From Rhynchonema sp. JSB1_4 (taxonomy: Eukaryota > Nematoda > Chromadorea > Monhysterida > Xyalidae): DNA of 12,238 nucleotides. The DNA lies in NCBI GenBank assembly GCA_030248065.1, contig JASAMV010003372.1, positions 1 to 12,238 of the forward strand. Reading direction: 5' to 3'. Shown in pieces: positions 6,797-12,238 of this stretch. A model generated the notes under the pieces. The model had not been told where the DNA came from, did no database searches, and saw nothing but the letters and a program-made list of their open reading frames with translations. Positions within the stretch are counted from its first letter, which is position 1. Every line of letters begins with the position of its first letter. A program made the translations under genes and the position numbers.

Positions 6797-9700
6797 CTGG
6801 ACAGAGAGAAAAATTGATTAGTTACCGTAAATTGATTGATTGATTCTCAATTTTATAATATGTGGATTTATAAATAACCACTAACGTTCTCATAGCTGAT
6901 TTAGCTTTTTCCATTTTCTGTCCGAGGTAGTGTATCTTCCTGATATACTCAGTGCCGGCCAGATCAATGCACATTGTGGTAAGGGCTGACATTTTTATCA
7001 TTTTTTTTAAAGTTAGAAACAATTTCCTCAAAAAGTCTGCAAACCCACCCAATCCAAGCACGATGTAGCCCATTGTGATAAACATGTACTGCTGCTCAGT
7101 GGGTACCATGTCGCCGAAGCCTGAAAATAATCAAATTCAGCAAATGCCATCAGACAGGGAATGGAAGGAATGCCTCTTTCTATGCACTCCTTGGGGAATA
7201 ATACGTGTTTCATGCCCCAGTACCTACATCCTAGGTTGCGCTCAACGACAGAAAACAAATAAAAAAACACCAAAAACAGCAAAGCTGCCTGATACATGTA
7301 CATATACCAACCAACAGTTGACATCGTGATAAAACAAAAGTAGAATGCGTCGAAATATTTCCATCCTTCCAAATATTGAAACAGCAGCCCACCAAGTGCC
7401 GTGTAACCCAACAGCACAAGCAGAACCATTACCATCGGGATACGAAGGTTGTCCTCCTGAGATGTTGGCGATACAGTTACAGACGGTTACAGTGCATCCT
7501 CTTTATGGGTGAACCCCTTAAATATTTACAGTAGCTCCATTTTAGTCTTGTGTCGCGTTAGCATAATGTAGTTTCACTGGTCAGATTATTATGGTTTGCA
7601 CTTGTTATCATGCCCATCGCACTTTTCAAGTACATGATTTAAACTGCACTCAAGCCGAATTAAAAAGTCCAAGTTCAACAAACCTCCGACAGCATGGATT
7701 CATTGTCATCAAAGACATCGTCATCCCCATTGGTCGACTCCCCGCCGTGCGGAGGAAGAGGTGATTGAGACAAACTGCGGCGAGCGCGATGCGAGAGACG
7801 ACGTGAGGTACGGCGGATCTAGAATATGGATACGGCAGTCAGACTGGCTGATGTTTCACTATGCCACTAATTCTGAGCACAATTTTGAATTTTAGCGTGG
7901 GCGGTGTATAAACACAGAGTACTCGACCCAACCTTCGTCCCGTGGATCTTTTGCATCAACGATATTTCGTCATTTACAGGTTTCAAGACCAACTTTTTAT
8001 GCTTGTCGTCGAAACGTGTCGTCAGTAAATATTAGGTGAAAAAATCACGTTATCACTGGCTATGGAGATCACCTGCCGTATTTGTGATGTCAGTCGGTGA
8101 ACTCAAGTTCTGGGGAAAGAAACAATAAAGCTGATAAATTCACTCACATTTTTCACTAGTGCTCGATAAGTGCGATATGAGAAATTGAGGAAATCCGACA
8201 GGAATTTGCCAATGTCGGCGATTGTGACCTAAAAAGCATCACATAATTTTGTCTTTGCGTCCATACACATTAAAACATCAGCTAGTCAGCGACCCACCAA
8301 CAGCAGTGGTATTCCCATGAGACCGAATGCGATGCAGAATATTCGACCCCATTGTGTGGCTGGTGCGAGATTACCGTATCCTGGAAAGTAAAATTGAGAA
8401 TAATCTAAAAAAATCAACAAAATTATTTTAAGACAGGGACTGACTTCTGAGGACAGGAGCTGCTCTGCGCGGGTACAAACGTTGCTTTATTATTTAGGTG
8501 GGTGCATGAAACAGAATGGTGTTGGAAGCGCTGTGCACTGTATCTGACCAAATCAAATGAAACAGAATGGTGTTGGAAGCGCTGTGCACTGTATCTGACC
8601 AAATCAATACGCAAATCCGTATTGCCCTGCTCTGTCGCTGTGTGTTGCGCATTATGTGGGACCAATGCTACTTGATTTCTCAGAACTTCGGCGGCAATTT
8701 GAAAAACGAGGGATACGTGCTGTGCTTGTTTCTGTCTGTGTGCAGCACAGTTACAGTGTGCAGATGTCACGCACGCGCCAAGTTTTCCCTGTCTGCTATA
8801 GTTCCTAATTTTTCATCCCTCCGCTCAAACGTCCCAACCAACCGATTGTGGTGATGACAGTTGTGGAAAAGAAGATTGAGTTCGAGAAATCCCAGTGATG
8901 CTTCGCGGGGTACACGCGCCCCGTTGCCACATCTTCACTGCCAATGTAACCGGTGGCACACGCAGTGTAGGTGGCATCGATCAACGTGGCAATGTAATGC
9001 TGAAAATGGCAGAATAAAGTATACCTACATGATATGTAGGTATACTTTATATGACTTAGTGCGATAAAAATCTTGAATTTGTGAAATGTTTAAGGGGCTG
9101 ACTCGAATCTGCCTTGGTCGCCTGAATCTTTTTTTAGAATTAAGCATATTGCAGAAGCTTGTGACAGGGATAAAATTTGTGGCGTAGAAAATCTCACATT
9201 ACTGAGAAACATTCACGGCCCCACCGACCAAAAACATTTTAAAATGTCTACCAAAATGAACCAACATCACAAAGTCATTTTTTCCCCAAATGCACTAACA
9301 TCAGCCAGTTTTGTGAAATCGGCAAAATCTGCATTGGTTTCATTCAACAGCCTGTACAACGTGCCTTTCATCTTTTCACGAATGTACGTCACTTCACCGA
9401 CTGTGACTGCGCGCGTCTGTCACATGGATAATTGAAAGTTACCATGTGTGTACTCTCTGTCAACACCCCCACTAGACTGACATCCTCCCAAAGGGGAACA
9501 TCTTTGAATGATATTGTATTTCGGCCTTCGCTCTGCCTTGGGTTTCCCAATCTACTGTGGCCGATCCCGGTGTAGATCGTTATAACTCCATTAAGATGGT
9601 CGACTGGCTGGCTAACATCTTTCAGAAAAAAACGAAATAATATAGCTTCCTATGTCTCTGAAAGGTCAGCAAAGTCATCAGATTCCCAGCATCATCCTTC

Positions 9701-10783
9701 AGAAAAATACGTGTGGTCGCGCATGTGGAATCTTTCCTCAGGTAAGGTAATTGTTCACATTGGTAATTGCGCCTAAAAGCTTGAAATTCCAAACCCAGGG
9801 CGCAAAATGTCCGCACCTTTTCTTCATTTGGTAACTCCAAAATGTGAAACACGACCGCGCCAGCCAACGTGTACGCAGTCAGCAACACAACGAGCCCAAC
9901 GTGCGGCAACACCAATCGCGCCCACTGCAACACACGTTTGATGGAGTGTTTGATTTTGTGGCCAATTGTACTTTTTATTATTGACATCATTTTCTTGGCT
10001 AAAAGAAACTTCTTGAATTTCCTCGAATAATTTTTTGATTAATAGGGGAAAACAAATACGGATCTGGTGGCCATGCATCTGGTGCATTCGCACTGACGAT
10101 GACCTGGTGCACCCCAGCAGCGCTTCTCAGGAACCCCATCATGATGTGCTTAGATTGGCACACCCCGTTGTTATCAAGACATCACTATTTTTGAAACATC
10201 GAAAAAATACTAAAAGAGAGAAAATCATTGTCGTGATGAACACAAACTTTGACGAATCGCTTGAAATGCGAGTCGATCTCAATCGCTGACGATGACTCGG
10301 TGTCGGCATCGCGGGGTCCACCCTGAAATTGAAAGGTGACCGGTTCAGGTTCCAGATTTTGGATCCGGAACCCGAATTACACTCTACCGAAGTCAATCAA
10401 ACAGAAAACAACGAAAACAGTTTACATATATATGTACATACAGCGAGAGTAATGGTTAATGGCAAGGCCACAGAAAATGACCGTAATTTACGGAAACCAC
10501 CTAAACATTCGCACAAAAACGTGAACCACTCTCAAAAAAGCGATTGTTTTACAATCTATGTACCTTCTTTAAACTGAAAGCTCCCGCCATTTTTATAGGT
10601 GTAAAGGTAACTACATCCGCAGAAGGTCAATGAATAATACACTGGGAACCCTTTCTCTCTGGAAAGTTGCGCAAAGGCCGGACTGCAGGAACATACCTGA
10701 GTGATGTCCCTTTCCATAGGTATATACTCGTCGTCATCATCGGTGTCGCTCAAGCTAAACGTTGGCTCATTTTGGCTGCCCAT
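6667..10783 (-). CDS. Two-pore-domain potassium channel (K2P/TWK family), 12 coding exons
   Basis: A K2P subunit dimerises in the plasma membrane to form a background potassium leak pore. Coding exons in transcription order are 10783-10697, 10322-10244, 9998-9817, 9416-9300, 8999-8843, 8380-8298, 8228-8148, 7818-7684, 7456-7312, 7120-7049, 6985-6886 and 6796-6667. Joined, they total 1368 bases: 455 residues plus TGA. M1 is about residues 88-108 (PHVGLVVLLTAYTLAGAVVF). The extracellular cap has sequon N141-E-T and Cys169. Pore 1 is WDFSNSIFFSTTVITTIGYGN (filter G208-Y-G). M2 is about 219-239, M3 about 315-335, pore 2 filter G356-F-G-D, and M4 about 366-388, followed by the TWK-typical TTMCIDLAGTEYIRKIHYLG. 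Every junction has GT...AG and preserves frame. Two weak points are the exon 2 donor (GTTT|GTGTTC) and the exon 3 donor. No AATAAA was found just downstream. Length fits the family. Family assignment is near certain; ortholog identity is not. Confidence 0.95.
6886..6985 (-). CDS. K2P exon 11: end of M4 and proximal C terminus
   Basis: The acceptor is AAAATGTCAG|CCCTTACC, after a 63-base intron that happens to be open in frame. The exon encodes LTTMCIDLAGTEYIRKIHYL and then GQKMEKAKSAMR. The donor is GAGAAC|GTTAGT in phase 2. Confidence 0.92.
7049..7120 (-). CDS. K2P exon 10: GFGD filter and start of M4
   Basis: The acceptor is TTATTTTCAG|GCTTCGGCGAC. The exon completes G-FGDMVPTEQQ and enters M4, YMFITMGYIVLGL. 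Its 72 bases (2 + 69 + 1) keep phase. The donor is TTGG|GTGGGT. Confidence 0.95.
7312..7456 (-). CDS. K2P exon 9: M3 and second pore helix
   Basis: The acceptor is AACATCTCAG|GAGGACAAC. The exon encodes EDNLRIP, M3 (VMVLLVLLGYTALGGLLFQY), then EGWKYFDAFYFCFITMSTV and the first base of the second filter glycine. The donor GTTG|GTTGGT splits that glycine codon in phase 1, at the position equivalent to the pore 1 split. Confidence 0.96.
7684..7818 (-). CDS. K2P exon 8: charged M2-M3 cytoplasmic linker
   Basis: The acceptor is CATATTCTAG|ATCCGC. The exon encodes 45 residues in phase 0 at both ends. The first half is basic (IRRTSRRLSHRARRSLSQS); the second is acidic (GDDDVFDDNESMLSE). The RRTS, RRLS and RRSLS patterns look like basophilic-kinase sites. 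The donor is GAG|GTTTGT. Confidence 0.88.
8148..8228 (-). CDS. K2P exon 7: end of M2 and start of cytoplasmic linker
   Basis: The acceptor is GCTTTTTAG|GTCACAATC. The exon encodes 27 residues starting VTIADIGKFLSDF, the hallmark continuation of M2 in K2P channels, and then NFSYRTYRALVKN. The donor is AAT|GTGAGT. Confidence 0.94.
8298..8380 (-). CDS. K2P exon 6: GYG filter and helix M2
   Basis: The acceptor is TTACTTTCCAG|GATACGGT. The exon completes the filter as G-YGNLAPATQWG and encodes M2, RIFCIAFGLMGIPLLL. Its 83 bases (2 + 81) fit phase 1 to phase 0. The donor is TTG|GTGGGT. Confidence 0.96.
8506..8607 (+). repeat. Perfect 51-base tandem duplication in K2P intron 5
   Basis: Two identical units, 8506-8556 and 8557-8607, begin ATGAAACAGAATGGTGTTGG and end CCAAATCAA. 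They lie in the intron between the two halves of the first selectivity filter. Identity suggests a recent duplication. Confidence 0.93.
8843..8999 (-). CDS. K2P exon 5: cap and first pore helix
   Basis: The acceptor is CCATTTTCAG|CATTACATT. The exon encodes HYIATLIDATYTACATGYIG, a short extracellular loop, then HHWDFSNSIFFSTTVITTI and the first base of the filter glycine. The pore-helix pattern W-D-F-x-x-S-x-F-F is diagnostic of pore 1. The donor ATCG|GTTGGT splits the first glycine codon of GYG in phase 1. Confidence 0.95.
9014..9050. repeat. Perfect 17-base inverted repeat with 3-base loop in K2P intron 4
   Basis: ATAAAGTATACCTACAT (9014-9030), GAT, then ATGTAGGTATACTTTAT (9034-9050). In the minus-strand transcript the hairpin ends 13 bases before the intron 4 acceptor AG (9001-9000). 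Confidence 0.93.
9300..9416 (-). CDS. K2P exon 4: extracellular cap helix
   Basis: This exon encodes 39 residues, including EVTYIREKMKGTLYRLLNET and ADFADFTKLAD, the charged helical pattern expected of the K2P cap between M1 and pore 1. The N-E-T sequon is a likely glycosylation site. The acceptor GTGACAG|ACG has a weak pyrimidine tract; two other AGs lie 10 and 16 bases downstream in a different phase. The donor is GAT|GTTAGT. Confidence 0.82.
9817..9998 (-). CDS. K2P exon 3: first membrane helix M1
   Basis: After the acceptor TTTCTTTTAG|CC the exon reads a basic helix (KSTIGHKIKHSIKRVLQWAR) and then M1 (LPHVGLVVLLTAYTLAGAVV) ending HILELPNEEK. The chosen donor is AAG|GTGCGG in phase 0, which joins directly to the cap exon. 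The frame stays open for another 65 codons or so beyond this donor, so a longer form is possible. Confidence 0.85.
10244..10322 (-). CDS. K2P exon 2: cytoplasmic N-terminal segment
   Basis: The acceptor is TTTCAATTTCAG|GGTGGACCC. The exon encodes GGPRDADTESSSAIEIDSHF followed by KRFVKV, a cytoplasmic stretch before M1. The donor is uncertain. GTTT|GTGTTC (phase 1) joins in frame to the best acceptor of exon 3. AAA|GTTTGT (phase 0) would instead need the weaker acceptor TTCAAG|AAG at the start of exon 3. Confidence 0.62.
10697..10783 (-). CDS. K2P exon 1: start codon and acidic N terminus
   Basis: This exon encodes 29 residues beginning MGSQNEPTFSLSDTDDDDEY, a cytoplasmic acidic tail. The ATG at 10783-10781 sits in a favourable context (GGCAAAATGG). 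The exon ends at a strong donor, ATCACTCAG|GTATGT, in phase 0, matching the phase of the next exon. Further untranslated or alternative first exons upstream are possible. Confidence 0.72.
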
Positions 10784-11841
10784 TTTGCCAGGAAATAGCC
10801 ACTTTCAGCGTCTTTCAAACGAAAAAATAAAAACAATTGGGACACCGCGCACGTGTATATTTCGCCCTTTCGCACTACGAGCGGATAATTCGCTTGTCTG
10901 GGGCTCTGAAAAAAGCAATGAAGATACTTTTTCGGTGATGGGCTGTCTCGCGTAATGCGTCACTGAGAAACAAAAATACATGACGTGTTCAAAGTTTCCT
11001 ATCGAACCAATAAACATAACGAAAATCACTCTGAAAATATAAATGCAACAAAACATTCCGGAAACGAAGGTATATCTACGAAAGAGCAACCACTATGACG
11101 ATAAGCGTGCGCCGAGCGCGAAAAGAATCAATTTGTCAGGTTTGGGGTTGGTTGGGTGGCACTTTCATTCAGGCGAAGGACATCGATGAAAAATTAAGCG
11201 GATGTTGCAGTTCAAGCCTCCTTGTTTTTGGCAATTTTTCTCGAAATGGCTACATTTTTTAGATTTCCCAGGTGGGGGCGGGGAAGCAATTACGTACCTT
11301 TCAGACCGGTCTGACAAACATAATGGAGCGCTCGTAAAATGACGCCCGTCGGCTCAAATCAAAAGATTTAGTACAGTTCCAGATCTGGAGTTTACACAAG
11401 CCGAATATTACTGCAGTGTAAAGTGTTTTTGCTTCCGTATAAAAATCAAATGAAGCGGTTTCTTTTGTTTCTACGGCAAAACTTTAAGAAAGGTAGAGCG
11501 AACATTTTTGGTGCTTTGTAGTGCGGTGCGTAGGTGAACCACACAAAACAAAGTTCACAAAGGTTTTCAATGGTGAGCAGAAAAAGCTTTTCGGAAAATA
11601 AAACAGCTATACATAATACAATGATACAGTCCACAGTGTTGTCTTACTCGTTAAGCAGAAGATCTTACGGAAACTGAACGGGGCATTTGGCTCATGAGCT
11701 CTGCCCTAAACCAACCGCCCTTTGTTCTGTTTTGCTGCGCCGCAAATATTTTTCTTGACACGTCGAAAATAAAAACTGTCAAAACATATTTTTGTGCGTC
11801 TTACTGGCCAACAATGCAACAGTGACACTAGTGCCTCTTAC
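10784..11841 (-). other. 5' flank of the K2P gene, no coding exon supported
   Basis: No frame here pairs with good splice sites and a recognisable motif. A possible acceptor, TTTTTTCGTTTGAAAG, about 30 bases upstream of the ATG could mark trans-splicing or a spliced leader exon, but this is weak. A hydrophobic 62-codon minus frame at 11446-11634 is unassigned. Confidence 0.4.
11301..11314. promoter_or_regulatory. 14-base perfect palindrome upstream of the K2P gene
   Basis: TCAGACCGGTCTGA is about 520 bases upstream of the K2P start codon. A GC-rich box, GGGGGCGGGG, lies at 11274-11283. On the minus strand the palindrome runs into AAAG|GTACGT, a donor-like site at 11297, so this could also be the end of an untranslated first exon. 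Confidence 0.2.
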
Positions 11842-12138
11842 CTGAGTCACAAAAATACTATTCTGTGACGCTCAAACTTTTTAACTCGATCGACTTCTTC
11901 ATTTATTTTCTTGAGTTGCTGAAACATCGGCTGAACAACACCTGCAAGTTGGCAAAGCTGTCGGATTTGCGCGTTTCGAATATCAGTTTTCAGCACAACA
12001 AACACAAGACGCCAGTGGGTGAGAAAACCAGCTCGGAACAAGTACTGACGATTACAAATGAGTTCGGGAAGTTTTTGGAACAACAGCAGGTGCCGTACTC
12101 GGTTGGGCGAGAGAAAAAGTGTCGACCAAGCACCGGGC
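11842..12138 (-). CDS. Candidate exon of an unrecognised minus-strand gene
   Basis: A good acceptor (CTTCTTTTAATTCAG|GCCCGG) and a strong donor (GACTCAG|GTAAGAGG) bracket 297 bases. One frame is open for about 96 codons and includes HLLLFQKLPELICNRQYLFR and IRQLCQLAGVVQPMFQQLKK, with a short charged helix-like end. That frame stops (11849-11847) five bases before the donor, so it would need a spliced 3' untranslated region, or the exon is non-coding. I recognise no family. The overlapping plus-strand frame of similar length is an alternative. Confidence 0.25.
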
Positions 12139-12238
12139 CTGAATTAAAAGAAGCACATCGTTAATCAGTTCGAAGCGTCAAAGCCGTTTTTCCGATTGAA
12201 TTTGCAGAGCCTTGCCGTAAAAATTTGTGGCCGAAGGT

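Noticed and set aside
9244..9435. Plus-strand 63-codon frame
   Set aside because: It is the antisense shadow of K2P exon 4.
10081..10250. Possible extra K2P exon between exons 2 and 3 with a CATCGTCAG word similar to exon 2
   Set aside because: No acceptor/donor pair keeps the frame, and the similarity is under 15 bases.
11446..11634. Hydrophobic 62-codon minus frame vaguely resembling a channel membrane segment
   Set aside because: No good acceptor or donor around it, no key residues of a voltage-sensor, and composition expected of A/T-rich non-coding DNA.

Overview
The window is eukaryotic nuclear DNA from an invertebrate animal. It carries one clearly recognisable gene, a two-pore-domain potassium (K2P) channel on the minus strand, split into 12 coding exons by short introns (63 to 462 bases). 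Many acceptors are of the TTTTCAG or TTTCCAG type, and the channel resembles the TWK subfamily. Both suggest a nematode, but the species cannot be named from the sequence and this placement is only moderately secure.

Layout. Bases 1-1752 hold no gene I can support, only a small inverted repeat at 1286-1470. Bases 1752-2478 hold a pair of inverted, roughly 200-base copies of a GCCTGCAGGC-rich repeat. Bases 2959-3477 are a short hAT-like non-autonomous DNA transposon with terminal inverted repeats and an 8-base flanking duplication (7 of 8 matching). Bases 4022-6412 are a 2.4-kb foldback element with long, nearly identical arms, a diverged third copy of the module in its centre, and a perfect 8-base flanking duplication. 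Bases 6667-10783 (minus strand) are the K2P channel gene. Bases 10784-12238 contain weak signs of further minus-strand exons, at most one of which (11842-12138) is worth listing.

The K2P model was built by joining exons at GT...AG boundaries. It gives a continuous frame of 455 codons plus stop, with the filter signatures TTIGYGN (first pore) and TVGFGD (second pore), four membrane segments, an extracellular cap region with an N-E-T glycosylation sequon, and a basic-then-acidic cytoplasmic linker. The foldback element ends about 250 bases downstream of the channel's stop codon.

The most unusual signal is inside the foldback element. Each of its three module copies carries a TATATATA box, a hairpin-forming block starting 26 bases downstream of the start of the box, and a run of five T directly after the hairpin. 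This resembles a small RNA polymerase III-type transcription unit; the functional reading is inference.
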